Source: an uncultured Clostridia bacterium
Lineage (GTDB): Bacteria; Bacillota; Clostridia; Oscillospirales; Ruminococcaceae
Assembly (NCBI GenBank): GCA_947624555.1
Contig: CANQKW010000009.1
Span: 1 to 53,909, forward strand
Reading direction: 5' to 3'
DNA: 53,909 nt
The notes beneath the pieces are model-generated. The model was given only the letters and a program-made list of their open reading frames with translations. It did not search any database and had not been told where the DNA came from. The position numbers were made by a program, and so were the translations under genes. Each line of letters opens with the position of its first letter. Positions within the stretch are counted from its first letter, which is position 1. Positions 1-9,034 of the stretch are shown piece by piece.

Positions 1-129
1 AATATCCGTATGCTCATCGCTAGCGGAGAGGTACAGCAAGCCGAGCAGCTCCTCGGCGAATATGAAAAAATTATGCCGAACGACAGCGAGACGGCAGAGC
101 TTGAAAAAGAAATTGATATAAGGCGGTAA
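1..129 (+). CDS. C-terminal fragment of a TPR-like protein (partial, 5' end outside window)
   Basis: An open frame enters from the left edge and stops at TAA 127-129, giving 42 residues. The visible part has the helical pattern of a tetratricopeptide-type repeat (alternating A/L/E positions around GEVQQAEQLLGEYEKI) and a charged tail. The next gene starts 4 nt later, so it is probably cotranscribed with the glycan cassette. Many glycosyltransferases of surface or flagellin glycan loci end in TPR repeats, so a glycosyltransferase is possible, but the catalytic part is not in the window. Confidence 0.6.
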   Translation, partial: NIRMLIASGEVQQAEQLLGEYEKIMPNDSETAELEKEIDIRR

Positions 130-133
130 ATTT

Positions 134-1654
134 ATGAATAATGTTATTGAAATAAACACAGATAAAATGGAGCGTCCCGATGAAACCGACAATCTCCTCA
201 AGGTCCGTGAGCAGCTTGCCGCAGGCTTTGACAGATGCGAACATATTTCGGACGCCACAATCATTGTTGTTGCATTAAACAGGCTGAATAAAACCAAAGA
301 ATGCGTCGAGAGCATACTCAAATACACTAAAAATGTGGATTATGATTTGGTTTTGATTGATAACGGTTCGACAGACGGAACGTTTGAGTATATGAAATCC
401 GTCGATTACGAAAAGTTAAGAGTAATTCGCCTGACAAAAACAGTAAGCCTTCCTGTTTCTTTATATTATCTGGATTTGAAATCCGTATCCAAAAACGTTG
501 TTTTATTGGCAAACGATATGATCGTCAGTCAGAACTGGCTAAGCAATATGCTTTACGCTGTCAAAACCGACAGGAAAATCGGAATGATGGTGACTATGAG
601 CAATAATACAAGCAATCTCCAGGACCCCGGAATACCGTATACCGATATAGACGACTTTCAGAGAAAAGCGGCAGAATTTAATAAGTCCGACCCCTCAAAG
701 TGGCAGGAACGTTTAAGACTTATGACAGTCGCAGCGCTTGTCACAAAGGAATGTCTTATGTCGATTGGCTGGCCTTTTCTGGACATCGGATATGCCCACG
801 ATTTTTCCGACGACGATATAACTTTCAGGGTAAGACGTGCAGGATATAAGGCTGTTCTTGCAGGAGATGTTTTTATATGTCATAATCACGACCACAGCGT
901 TGCCGTAAACAGAAGTTCAGAACAAATCAATAATTCGCTTATTTTCGGAAAGACAGGCTTCAGAAACAAGTTTTTCGGTGTAGACGCATGGGACGATGCG
1001 AACGGATATGTTTTCCCGTTTATCGGCAGTAAAATCTCGCCTCCGCCGGACGGCAAAAATGTCCGCATACTCGGAATTGACTGCAAAGCAGGAACGCCCA
1101 TTCTTGACATTAAAAACGCAGTCAGAAAATTCGGCATTTTTGAGCCGAATGTCAGCGCTTTCACGCAGGACGGAAAATACTACACGGATTTAAAAACATT
1201 CTGCGGTGATGTTGACTGCGACCGAATTGACTATTTTAAAAATCATTACAATGAAAGCAGCTTTGATTACATAATAATCGGCGAAGATATAAATAAATAT
1301 GCAGAACCGATTTCGCTTATAAAATCAGCTTATTCTCTGCTTAAGAAAAAAGGTCAGCTTTTTGTATCTTTGAAGAATGTTTTCAATGCAGGCGCAATTA
1401 TGAATATGCTCGGATTTCAGGCTGACGTGGCGACAGAGGTAAAGGCATATACTGAAAAACAGTTTATAAATCTTCTTGGCAAGGCAGGAATAGCGCATAT
1501 AGAAGAGGCAGTGCATCAGGCAAGACAGCTTGACCGTGATACAAATGAATTTCTAAAGCTGCTGGTGGAGTCGGCAGGTTCGCAGGATATTCCTGCGGAG
1601 CAGTTACTGACTCAGTTGATTATAGAAAAATTTTGGTTTAAAATAACAAAATAA
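134..1654 (+). CDS. GT2-family glycosyltransferase with C-terminal methyltransferase-like domain
   Basis: 506 residues. Residues about 40-260 form a GT-A glycosyltransferase domain: an IIVVALNR strand, the nucleotide-sugar motif VLIDNGSTDGT, an acidic LLANDMIV segment at the usual DXD position, and a late HDFSDDDITFRVRRAGY stretch typical of GT2 enzymes. Residues about 310-420 look like a degenerate Rossmann methyltransferase (VRILGIDCKAG, then FDYIIIGEDI and LLKKKGQLFVSLKN). It probably transfers a sugar to a surface glycan or protein in the cytoplasm; donor and acceptor cannot be read from sequence. The start is the first ATG, 4 nt after the upstream stop, with AAGGCGG ahead of it. Confidence 0.75.
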   Translation: MNNVIEINTDKMERPDETDNLLKVREQLAAGFDRCEHISDATIIVVALNRLNKTKECVESILKYTKNVDYDLVLIDNGSTDGTFEYMKSVDYEKLRVIRLTKTVSLPVSLYYLDLKSVSKNVVLLANDMIVSQNWLSNMLYAVKTDRKIGMMVTMSNNTSNLQDPGIPYTDIDDFQRKAAEFNKSDPSKWQERLRLMTVAALVTKECLMSIGWPFLDIGYAHDFSDDDITFRVRRAGYKAVLAGDVFICHNHDHSVAVNRSSEQINNSLIFGKTGFRNKFFGVDAWDDANGYVFPFIGSKISPPPDGKNVRILGIDCKAGTPILDIKNAVRKFGIFEPNVSAFTQDGKYYTDLKTFCGDVDCDRIDYFKNHYNESSFDYIIIGEDINKYAEPISLIKSAYSLLKKKGQLFVSLKNVFNAGAIMNMLGFQADVATEVKAYTEKQFINLLGKAGIAHIEEAVHQARQLDRDTNEFLKLLVESAGSQDIPAEQLLTQLIIEKFWFKITK

Positions 1655-1672
1655 ATTTACGGAGGATTTGTT

Positions 1673-2584
1673 ATGAATAATTATATTTTTTATCCATGCG
1701 CAATCGAAGAAATGGTGAGATATGTGTGTACGTGCATAATCGAAAGTAATTCCCCCCCCGCAGATTTGCGAAAATTTTCAACAGAAGAACTTTTAAATAT
1801 GTGCGGAAATGTAGTTTTTGCTGATACAACGGTAAAATTACAGGAAAACGGATATTTCGGTCATAAGGTTATCCCGCAGGAAAAAATCGCCGAGGCGGAA
1901 TTTGATAAGGTTTACTGCTTGTCTTTTATGCATCACGAGATTTTGTATGATAATCTTATAAACAAATACAATGTCCCCAAAAGTAAAATTGATAAAAGTT
2001 ATCTTGATGGTATTTTTAGGGCAAGAGAAATGTTCGTTCAAAATATAGCACAAATGCAGCGCCAAAGAGGAATATTCGGAGATGTTGCAGAGGGCGGTGT
2101 ATTCAGAGGAGATTTTTCAAAGGTCATAAACGCTGCTTACCCGGACAGCAAACTTTATCTTTTCGATACTTTTGAGGGCTTTGATGAACGAGATTTTGAG
2201 AGCGATGATAATTACAATAAACTGATTTGCAAAACAGGCAAGGAGAGATATTCGCATCTTGCAAACACATCGGTCGAATTAGTGCTTAATAAGCTGCCTC
2301 ACCCCGAAAACGCCGTAATAAAGAAAGGATACTTTCCTCAATCAGCGCAGGATGTTGACGGTGAGTTTGTCCTGGTAAATCTGGATTTTGATTTATACGC
2401 TCCGATAAAAGCAGGACTTGAGTTCTTTTATCCCAAAATGAAAAAGGGCGGAGTTATTATGGTTCATGATTATTATACTCACTATTTTAATGCAAATAAA
2501 GCCGTTGACGAATTTTGCAATGAACATGGGCTGTTCCCGATTTCAATAGGCGATTTGTTCAGCATTGCTGTTATAGTTCAATAA
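1673..2584 (+). CDS. TylF/MycF-family sugar O-methyltransferase
   Basis: 303 residues. The C-terminal two thirds match the macrocin O-methyltransferase (TylF) family: the SAM-binding GDVAEGGVFRGDFS loop (about 139-152), LYLFDTFEGFDERDF, and the metal/substrate segment VNLDFDLYAPIKAGLEFFYP followed by GGVIMVHDYYT. Known members methylate hydroxyls of sugars attached to macrolides, glycans or flagellin. The N-terminal 120 residues are an extra domain I do not recognise. A GGAGG site lies 7 nt before the ATG. Position between a glycosyltransferase and rfbC suggests it decorates the sugar made or transferred here; its substrate is inference. Confidence 0.8.
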   Translation: MNNYIFYPCAIEEMVRYVCTCIIESNSPPADLRKFSTEELLNMCGNVVFADTTVKLQENGYFGHKVIPQEKIAEAEFDKVYCLSFMHHEILYDNLINKYNVPKSKIDKSYLDGIFRAREMFVQNIAQMQRQRGIFGDVAEGGVFRGDFSKVINAAYPDSKLYLFDTFEGFDERDFESDDNYNKLICKTGKERYSHLANTSVELVLNKLPHPENAVIKKGYFPQSAQDVDGEFVLVNLDFDLYAPIKAGLEFFYPKMKKGGVIMVHDYYTHYFNANKAVDEFCNEHGLFPISIGDLFSIAVIVQ

Positions 2585-2598
2585 AAGGTGGTTTTGAT

Positions 2599-3153
2599 AT
2601 GGGGAAACTGAAAATAACCGAATTGGAAATATGCGGACTCAAAGTCATTGAGCCGAAATACTATGAGGACTCCAGAGGCTCTTCCGCCGAAACATACTCC
2701 GTTAAAGACCTGAAAGAGTGCGGCATTGAGCAGGAGTTTGTGCTTGAATATCAGTCATATTCCGCCCATAAAAATACTCTTCGAGGCATTCATTTTCAGA
2801 ACAACCCCCACTCTCAGGCAAAACTTGTAAGAGTAATATCGGGAGGTATTCTTGACGTTATTGTTGACCTGAGAAAAAGCTCTCCGACATATAAAAAATG
2901 GGTTAGTCTGACCATTTCAGCGGAAAACCGCAAGCAAATACTCATTCCGAAAGGTTTTGGGCACGCTTTTGTTGCTCTTGAGGACAATACAACGGTATTG
3001 TATAAACTGGACGATTATTATTATCCCGAAACTGCTCGTACAATTTTGTGGAACGACCCCGAACTTGCGATAAAATGGGGCGTTGAAAATCCTCTTATAT
3101 CCGAAAAAGACGCCTCTGCCCCAAAATTGTGCGAAAGCGATATCAATTATTAA
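2599..3153 (+). CDS. rfbC: dTDP-4-dehydrorhamnose 3,5-epimerase family protein
   Basis: 184 residues, the normal size for the RmlC cupin family. Diagnostic segments are LRGIHFQ with the catalytic histidine, KLVRVISGGILDVIVDLRK, the IPKGFGHAFVALED loop, and the YK...YYYPETAR...WNDPELAIKW end. It converts the 4-keto-6-deoxy sugar nucleotide made by RfbB. Because the cassette also carries a C-methyltransferase and lacks a recognisable rfbD, the final product may be a branched deoxysugar rather than rhamnose, and this enzyme may act as a 3- or 5-epimerase in that route. An AAAGGTGG site precedes the ATG. Confidence 0.88.
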   Translation: MGKLKITELEICGLKVIEPKYYEDSRGSSAETYSVKDLKECGIEQEFVLEYQSYSAHKNTLRGIHFQNNPHSQAKLVRVISGGILDVIVDLRKSSPTYKKWVSLTISAENRKQILIPKGFGHAFVALEDNTTVLYKLDDYYYPETARTILWNDPELAIKWGVENPLISEKDASAPKLCESDINY

Positions 3154-3166
3154 AGGAGAAAAAATA

Positions 3167-4396
3167 ATGAAAAATTTATGCAGATTTTGCGGCAAAGAAC
3201 TGACAACGGATTTTGCCGATCTGGGTTTATCGCCTATTTCAAACGAGTACCTTTCCGCTGAAAACAGCCGCAAAGGACAGATGTTCTATCCGCTCCACGC
3301 AAGAGTCTGCTCGGAATGTTTTTTGGTTCAGGCAGATGCTTATTCTTCTCCTGAGAAGATTTTTGATGACTATAAATATCTTAGCTCAAACTCTCAGATG
3401 TGGCTCAGACACGCTGAAAATTACGTTAATATGATTATCGGCAGATTATCTCTTGACGAAAACAGCCTTATAACTGAAATTGCCAGCAACGACGGTTATC
3501 TTTTGCAGTATTTCAATAAAAAAGGATTGAAGAATTACGGCGTAGAACCTGCCGCAAACGCTGCTGAAATCGCAAGGCAAAAGGGAATAGATGTCGTATG
3601 TGATTTCTTTGGCACGGAAACTGCAAAAAAGCTCGCAGAGGAAAGAGGAAAATCAGACCTTATTCTCGGCAACAATGTGCTTGCTCATGTCCCCGACATA
3701 AACGGATTTGTTGAAGGAATGAAAGTCCTCCTAAAAGATTCGGGCACTATTACAATGGAATTTCCGCATTTGCTCAATCTTATAAAAGAAATGCAGTTTG
3801 ATACGATTTACCACGAGCATTTCTCGTATTTTTCGCTGTTTACAGTAAAGAAAATCTTCGAGAAACACGGCCTTAAAATTTATGATGTTGAGGAAATAAA
3901 TACTCACGGCGGTTCATTGAGAATTTATGCCGCTCACGCTGAAAATAACGAACTGCAAATCAATGAACGTGTTGATAAACTGCTCCAAAGAGAATTGGAT
4001 TTCAAAATTAACGATACGGCGACTTACATCAGCTTTCAGGAAAAAATCAAAAATATCAAGTTTAACACCGTAAAAACCTTGTCGGAGCTTGTTTTAAGCG
4101 GAAAAAAGCTGATCGCATACGGTGCTGCGGCTAAAGGAAATACTTTCCTCAATTACTGCGGTATCGGAAGAGAATACTTTGAGTGCATTGTTGATGTTAC
4201 TCCCGAAAAACAAGGATTAAAGCTTCCCGGAACTCTTATTGATATCGTAGGCGAAGAGGTCATTGAAAAAATCAAGCCCGATTACATCGCAATTCTTCCG
4301 TGGAACTGGAAAACAGAGATTACAGGAAGGCTTGAATTTACAAGAAAATGGGGCTGTAAGCTTATAACCTTTATTCCCGAAATAAACATTTTCTAA
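3167..4396 (+). CDS. Class I SAM-dependent sugar C-methyltransferase
   Basis: 409 residues. The N-terminus has a zinc-binding CRFCG...CSEC pattern (Methyltransf_13), then a SAM-binding Rossmann core (ITEIASNDGYLLQYF, LILGNNVLAHVPDI, FPHLLNLI...YHEHFSYFS), then a C-terminal domain with LIAYGAAAKGNTFLNYCGI and DYIAILPWNWKTEI (Methyltransf_14). This three-part layout is that of TylC3/NovU-type enzymes, which add a C-methyl group to dTDP-4-keto-deoxysugars. A longer in-frame reading begins inside rfbC at 3083, but the ATG at 3167 has AAAGGAG at the right distance and gives the family N-terminus. It follows rfbC by 13 nt. Confidence 0.87.
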   Translation: MKNLCRFCGKELTTDFADLGLSPISNEYLSAENSRKGQMFYPLHARVCSECFLVQADAYSSPEKIFDDYKYLSSNSQMWLRHAENYVNMIIGRLSLDENSLITEIASNDGYLLQYFNKKGLKNYGVEPAANAAEIARQKGIDVVCDFFGTETAKKLAEERGKSDLILGNNVLAHVPDINGFVEGMKVLLKDSGTITMEFPHLLNLIKEMQFDTIYHEHFSYFSLFTVKKIFEKHGLKIYDVEEINTHGGSLRIYAAHAENNELQINERVDKLLQRELDFKINDTATYISFQEKIKNIKFNTVKTLSELVLSGKKLIAYGAAAKGNTFLNYCGIGREYFECIVDVTPEKQGLKLPGTLIDIVGEEVIEKIKPDYIAILPWNWKTEITGRLEFTRKWGCKLITFIPEINIF

Positions 4397-4415
4397 AAGA
4401 AAGGGTCTGCTTATA

Positions 4416-5321
4416 TTGAATACCGTAATAATAACAGGCGCAGGCGGATTTATAGGCGGAGCGCTCGCACGCAGGCTGCTTTCGGAAGGAAACAGCGTAT
4501 GGGGCGTCGATATAAACTCCGCTTACCTCAAAGACCTTTCGGGATACGGCGACTTTCACCCCGTGACCGCTGATTTCAGTAATTATGATAAGCTCTATGA
4601 AGAGCTTCCGAACGGCGCTGATGTCTTTTATCATCTTGCCTGGGACGGAAACGCTACACGGAATTACAATGACATTGAAATCCAGCGAAAAAACTTCAAT
4701 ATGTCATCAGCAGCAGTAGAAACTGCAATCAAATCAAACTGTAAAAAGTTCGTTTTTGTAGGGACAAGCCACGAAAATCTGGTCGGTATAAACAGTATCG
4801 ACGGCAAAGAAACAAACGGCAATATTTACGGGGTGTCAAAAAAATGCTCACGTATTTTCTGCGAGTTTATGTGCAAGGATAAAATGCGGTTTAATTCTAC
4901 GGCTTTTACAAATGTTTTCGGCGTAGGCGACCGCTCAAAACGAACAACAAATACATTTATCAGGAAAATGCTTGCAAACGAGCCGCTTAATCTGGTAGTC
5001 GGCGACAATCCTTATGATTGGATATACGTTGATGACGCAGTCGAAGGGCTGATTGCCGTTGGATTTAAAGGCAAAAATGCAAAGCAGTACTATATAGGCA
5101 ACCGACAGACACGCACCTTCAGAGATATTATCACACAGGTAAGAGATATTGTAAATCCTAAAGCCGAACTGCTCTTCGGTACATATACCGACAATACCTA
5201 CATAGATTACAGCAAGTTTGACCTGAATGCGCTTTATGAAGACACAGGCTTTGAATGTAAGGCTGATTTCAGGGAAAGTATCCTAAAAACAGCAGAATGG
5301 GTAAAAACTCTTGAATTATAA
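4416..5321 (+). CDS. NAD-dependent epimerase/dehydratase (extended SDR), probable sugar ketoreductase
   Basis: 301 residues starting at TTG 4416; no in-frame ATG gives the complete N-terminal Rossmann motif ITGAGGFIGGALARRL, and AGAAAGGGT lies upstream. The catalytic YGVSK (YxxxK) motif follows a VFVGTSHE segment. The C-terminal half has the WIYVDDAVEGL motif of UDP/dTDP-sugar epimerases. In this cassette the likely job is reducing or epimerising the 4-keto sugar after C-methylation; it is not a typical RmlD. Substrate assignment is inference. Confidence 0.78.
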   Translation: MNTVIITGAGGFIGGALARRLLSEGNSVWGVDINSAYLKDLSGYGDFHPVTADFSNYDKLYEELPNGADVFYHLAWDGNATRNYNDIEIQRKNFNMSSAAVETAIKSNCKKFVFVGTSHENLVGINSIDGKETNGNIYGVSKKCSRIFCEFMCKDKMRFNSTAFTNVFGVGDRSKRTTNTFIRKMLANEPLNLVVGDNPYDWIYVDDAVEGLIAVGFKGKNAKQYYIGNRQTRTFRDIITQVRDIVNPKAELLFGTYTDNTYIDYSKFDLNALYEDTGFECKADFRESILKTAEWVKTLEL

Positions 5322-5337
5322 TAAGCGAGGTGAAAAA

Positions 5338-6216
5338 ATGAAAGGTATTATTCTTGCGGGAGGACGAGGAACACGTCTTTATCCGAACACAATTGCCGTG
5401 TCAAAACAGCTCCTGCCCATTTATGACAAACCGCTGATATATTATCCTCTGTCGGTGCTTATGCTGGCAAATATACGGGAAATTCTCATTATTTCCACTC
5501 CTGAGGATACGCCAAACTATGAAAGACTTTTCAAGGACGGCTCAAGACTCGGTCTGAAAATAGATTATAAAGTACAGGAAAAACCCAGAGGTCTTGCGGA
5601 CGCTTTTATTCTTGGAGCTGATTTTATCGGAAATGACAGCGTTTGTTTGGTACTCGGAGATAATGTTTTCTACGGACAGTCGTTTTCGTTCTTTTTATCG
5701 GACGCAAGAAAAAAAGCAGAAGAAGGCGGTGCCGTGATTTTCGGATATCCCGTTGCTAATCCGAAGGAGTTCGGTGTTGTCGAATTTGATGAGAATAACA
5801 AGGTGATCTCGCTTGAAGAAAAGCCTGAAAATCCAAAATCAAACTACGCTGTTCCGGGATTGTATTTCTACGACAATGAAGTAGTAAAAATAGCCGAAGA
5901 AATAAAGCCCTCTCCGAGAGGAGAAATTGAAATAACCGACATAAACCGCACCTATCTCGAAAGGGATATGCTGAATGTGACCTTAATGGGACGAGGTATG
6001 GCGTGGCTCGATACAGGCTCTCCGAGAGGAATGCTGAAAGCGTCCGAATTTGTCCAGACGGTGCAGGATATGCAGGGGTATTATATCTCCTGTATAGAAG
6101 AAATAGCCTGGCGAATGAAATATATTTCGACAGAGTCTCTTCGTGCAATAGGAGAAGAGCTTAAAATGACGGATTACGGAAAATATCTTATTTCACTTTC
6201 GGAGGAAAACAAATGA
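5338..6216 (+). CDS. rfbA: Glucose-1-phosphate thymidylyltransferase
   Basis: 292 residues. MKGIILAGGRGTRLYPNT is the nucleotidyltransferase signature; KQLLPIYDKPLIYYPLS, VLGDNVFYGQSF, VEFDENNKVISLEEKP and RGMAWLDTGS are typical RmlA segments. It makes dTDP-glucose from dTTP and glucose-1-phosphate, feeding RfbB. The ATG at 5338 is preceded by GCGAGGTG at good spacing; an upstream in-frame codon at 5311 lies inside the previous gene and adds nothing of the family. The stop overlaps the rfbB start (ATGA), indicating translational coupling. Confidence 0.95.
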   Translation: MKGIILAGGRGTRLYPNTIAVSKQLLPIYDKPLIYYPLSVLMLANIREILIISTPEDTPNYERLFKDGSRLGLKIDYKVQEKPRGLADAFILGADFIGNDSVCLVLGDNVFYGQSFSFFLSDARKKAEEGGAVIFGYPVANPKEFGVVEFDENNKVISLEEKPENPKSNYAVPGLYFYDNEVVKIAEEIKPSPRGEIEITDINRTYLERDMLNVTLMGRGMAWLDTGSPRGMLKASEFVQTVQDMQGYYISCIEEIAWRMKYISTESLRAIGEELKMTDYGKYLISLSEENK

Positions 6217-7199
6217 CTGTTCTTATAACAGGCGGAGCAGGCTTTATCGGCACGAATTTTGTCTACTATATGCTGGAAAAGCACAAAGATTACAGGCTGA
6301 TTTGCCTTGACAGCCTTACTTATGCGGGAAATTTTTCTTCTCTGAAAAATGCGTTGGAAAACCCGAATTTTACATTCTACAAAACGGATATAACGGATAA
6401 AAACGCTGTCTGCGATGTATTTGAAAAGGAAAAGCCCGATATAGTTATCAATTTTGCGGCTGAAAGTCACGTTGACCGCTCCATTGAAAATCCGGAGATA
6501 TTTCTCCGAACAAATATAATCGGCACGCAGGTAATGATGGACGCTTGCCTGAAATACGGAGCAAAGCGTTTTCATCAGGTATCCACCGATGAGGTTTACG
6601 GAGATTTGCCGCTTGACAGACCCGATTTGCTCTTTACGGAAGACACGCCTATTCATACGTCAAGTCCTTATTCTGCGTCAAAAGCAAGTGCGGACCTGCT
6701 CGTAGGGGCGTACATACGAACATTCGGACTTCCTGCGACAATATCACGCTGCTCGAATAACTACGGTCCGTATCAGTTCCCTGAAAAGCTTATACCGCTG
6801 ATGATAGCAAATGCGCTGGCAAATAAGCCTCTCCCCGTTTACGGGCAGGGACTGAATGTGAGGGACTGGCTGTATGTCGAGGACCACTGCCGTGCGATTG
6901 ACCTTATTGTTCATAACGGCACGGTAGGCGAGATTTATAATATCGGCGGACACAATGAAATGAGAAATATTGACATTGTACGGCTGATATGCGAAAAGCT
7001 GGGAAAACCCGAAAGTCTTATCACCTACGTTACCGACCGCAAGGGACACGATATGCGTTATGCAATCGACCCTTCAAAAATTCACAGGGAGCTTGGCTGG
7101 CTTCCCGAAACACGCTTTGCTGACGGAATACAGAAAACCATTAAGTGGTATCTGGAAAACAGCGAGTGGCTGAAACAGCTTAATATGAAAGGAGTTTAA
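6213..7199 (+). CDS. rfbB: dTDP-glucose 4,6-dehydratase
   Basis: 328 residues. N-terminal LITGGAGFIGTNFVYYML binds NAD. NFAAESHVDRSIENP, STDEVYGDLP and the active-site segment SSPYSASKASADLLVGAY with YxxxK are diagnostic for RmlB. CSNNYGPYQFPEKLIPLMI and NVRDWLYVEDHCRAI complete the family pattern. It converts dTDP-glucose to dTDP-4-keto-6-deoxyglucose, the branch point for the epimerase, C-methyltransferase and reductase encoded upstream. It overlaps rfbA by 4 nt. Confidence 0.96.
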   Translation: MTVLITGGAGFIGTNFVYYMLEKHKDYRLICLDSLTYAGNFSSLKNALENPNFTFYKTDITDKNAVCDVFEKEKPDIVINFAAESHVDRSIENPEIFLRTNIIGTQVMMDACLKYGAKRFHQVSTDEVYGDLPLDRPDLLFTEDTPIHTSSPYSASKASADLLVGAYIRTFGLPATISRCSNNYGPYQFPEKLIPLMIANALANKPLPVYGQGLNVRDWLYVEDHCRAIDLIVHNGTVGEIYNIGGHNEMRNIDIVRLICEKLGKPESLITYVTDRKGHDMRYAIDPSKIHRELGWLPETRFADGIQKTIKWYLENSEWLKQLNMKGV

Positions 7200-7201
7200 A
7201 A

Positions 7202-8245
7202 ATGGAAGAACTGGAAAAGGCATTAGAAGGGAACAGCAAGCACGATAAACTGCTTGATTTCTGTTCCGACTACAACGAAATTTATTTGTATGGCGCAAAC
7301 AAGACCGGAGGCGCAATTGCAAAATTCCTGACCTGCAAAGGATTATGCGTAAAAGGATTTCTTGAAAACGAGGAATATAAAGAAAAAGAGTACCTTGATA
7401 TTCCTGTTTACAATTACTCCGATGCTGAAATTAACGCAAAATCAAGCGGAATTGTTGTCTGTATTATCCGTGAGGACGGAGAGGAAAATGAAATTAAAAG
7501 CATCTGCGAAAAACTTAGCCGGGTAGGCTACAAATCAAATGTTTATGTACAGGATATTTATAAAAAAATATCAATTCTACAGAATACAATTCAGCCTGAC
7601 GCACCCGACGGCTACAAGGGATATTTCAAAGACTGCACAGAGCTTAACGAAATAGGAATGGAAACGGGAACGGACAAGGCAAATTTTCACCACAACTATC
7701 TTCGTAAATACGAACACTTTTTGTCGAAGTTTAAAAATACTGAGTTTACATTGCTTGAACTTGGAGTTTTTAAAGGCGCAAGTCTTGAAATGTGGAGCCG
7801 TTATTTCCCCAAAGCAAGAATAGTCGGAGCAGATTACGATAAAAACTGCCTGCAATATAGCGATGACAGAAAAGAGGTCATACTTGCCGACTTGTCTGAT
7901 ACCGAAGAAATCAAAAAATTATGTGATTTGCAGCCGACGGTAATTATCGACGATGCGTCGCATATATGGAGTCATCAGATAAAAGCTTTGTTTACATTAT
8001 ACGAGGCTTTGCCTCATGGGGGAGTATATATCATAGAAGATATTGAAACCTCGTTCTGGAAAGGCAGCGGCTATGAAGATTCTGCAATACGTCCGTATGA
8101 TATTTGCGAACAGATTGCGGCGTATGTTACAAGCGGAGGTGCGCAAAAGCCAACAGGAGCTGTTTCCGATAAAGTGGAAAAAATTGCATCACAGACCGAA
8201 ATGGTTGTGTCCTTGTGCGGAAGCTGCATACTTATCAAAAACTAA
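7202..8245 (+). CDS. Class I SAM methyltransferase with N-terminal Rossmann-like domain
   Basis: 347 residues. Residues about 20-120 form a small Rossmann-like domain (IYLYGANKTGGAIAKFL...VKGFLENEEYK). The C-terminal half resembles the sugar O-methyltransferase/CmcI-like group: TLLELGVFKGASLEMWSRYFP (SAM loop), RIVGADYDKN, VIIDDASHIWSHQIKAL, and GGVYIIEDIETSFW. It probably methylates a sugar hydroxyl on the glycan made by this operon. The start has AAAGGAG just upstream and lies 2 nt after rfbB. It is the last gene before a strong terminator. Confidence 0.78.
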   Translation: MEELEKALEGNSKHDKLLDFCSDYNEIYLYGANKTGGAIAKFLTCKGLCVKGFLENEEYKEKEYLDIPVYNYSDAEINAKSSGIVVCIIREDGEENEIKSICEKLSRVGYKSNVYVQDIYKKISILQNTIQPDAPDGYKGYFKDCTELNEIGMETGTDKANFHHNYLRKYEHFLSKFKNTEFTLLELGVFKGASLEMWSRYFPKARIVGADYDKNCLQYSDDRKEVILADLSDTEEIKKLCDLQPTVIIDDASHIWSHQIKALFTLYEALPHGGVYIIEDIETSFWKGSGYEDSAIRPYDICEQIAAYVTSGGAQKPTGAVSDKVEKIASQTEMVVSLCGSCILIKN

Positions 8246-8261
8246 TTGCGAGTTACAAAAA

Positions 8262-8292
8262 TCCCCTCCCGGTTGGGAGGGGATAAATTTTT
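8262..8292. terminator. Intrinsic terminator, works in both directions
   Basis: A 9-bp GC-rich stem (8262-8270 with 8275-8283, loop GGTT) is followed by an A/T run ending TTTTT. The opposite strand also has a T-run after the stem, so it can end both the glycan operon and the converging minus-strand genes. Confidence 0.9.
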
Positions 8293-8348
8293 CAGTTAAG
8301 CTTTGTCCTGCGGCGTTTCGACTGATTTTCCTGAGCAAGCCGCATATC

Positions 8349-8975
8349 TTATACCGCCCTCTCAAACCTGTCGAGCAGCTCTGAAAGCGGCATTTCAAGG
8401 ACAGAGGTTTCTTCTGCGCCCTTTCCCGATGCACCAACTATAAATTCTCCGCAGTCGATTGCGGCTGTGTCGGGGGATTTTTCGGGCGAGATTGTGCGAA
8501 GATCACGGGTTATCCCAATGCCCAAACGTTTCAGAAAAGCCTCCTTTTGAACCCACATTTTCAGAAAATCCTCAGAATTTTTAACGGATTTTTGCTCTTC
8601 CTCGGAAAGAACACGGGAATAAATTCCCTTACTTACACGGCGGCTTTTTCTCTCAACGTCTATGCCGACCTCTTCACCCTCTGAAAATGCGGCGGCAACA
8701 GCTCCCTCGGTATGCGAAATTGAAAAGAACAAATCAGAATTTTTAAGATACGGCTTTCCGTGAGCGCCTGTCACAAACGAGATTTTTTTGTACGGCACGG
8801 CAGTCCTTTTCTCAATTTCCGACAGCAAAAGCAGCTTTGACAAAAGAGAATTGACTTTATCGCTGTCGTTCGACTTTTTCAGAACGCTTTTTCTCCTTGC
8901 AGAGTCAAGATTTCTGAGAAAACCCTCGACATCGTTCCACGAAACCAAATCCGTTTTCAGCAGCAGAATTTCCAT
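8349..8975 (-). CDS. Sfp-type 4'-phosphopantetheinyl transferase
   Basis: 208 residues. The family motifs are present: GIDVERKSR (Mg2+/CoA binding) and the WVQKEAFLKRLG helix with the K-E-A catalytic segment, plus an FSISHTEGAV stretch upstream. It transfers phosphopantetheine from CoA to carrier proteins. No NRPS, PKS or acyl carrier protein gene is in the window, so the partner is elsewhere. GGTGA lies 8 nt before the start. It sits 59 nt downstream of the cellobiose phosphorylase gene on the same strand and may share its transcript. Confidence 0.88.
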   Translation of the reverse strand: MEILLLKTDLVSWNDVEGFLRNLDSARRKSVLKKSNDSDKVNSLLSKLLLLSEIEKRTAVPYKKISFVTGAHGKPYLKNSDLFFSISHTEGAVAAAFSEGEEVGIDVERKSRRVSKGIYSRVLSEEEQKSVKNSEDFLKMWVQKEAFLKRLGIGITRDLRTISPEKSPDTAAIDCGEFIVGASGKGAEETSVLEMPLSELLDRFERAV

Positions 8976-9034
8976 TTTATCACCTCAAAATCTTTTACAC
9001 ATATCACCGCTCTGAAATGCAATTTTTTTCAAAC

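Noticed and set aside
3083-3166. N-terminal extension of the C-methyltransferase into rfbC
   Set aside because: Strong AAAGGAG and the family N-terminus place the start at ATG 3167.
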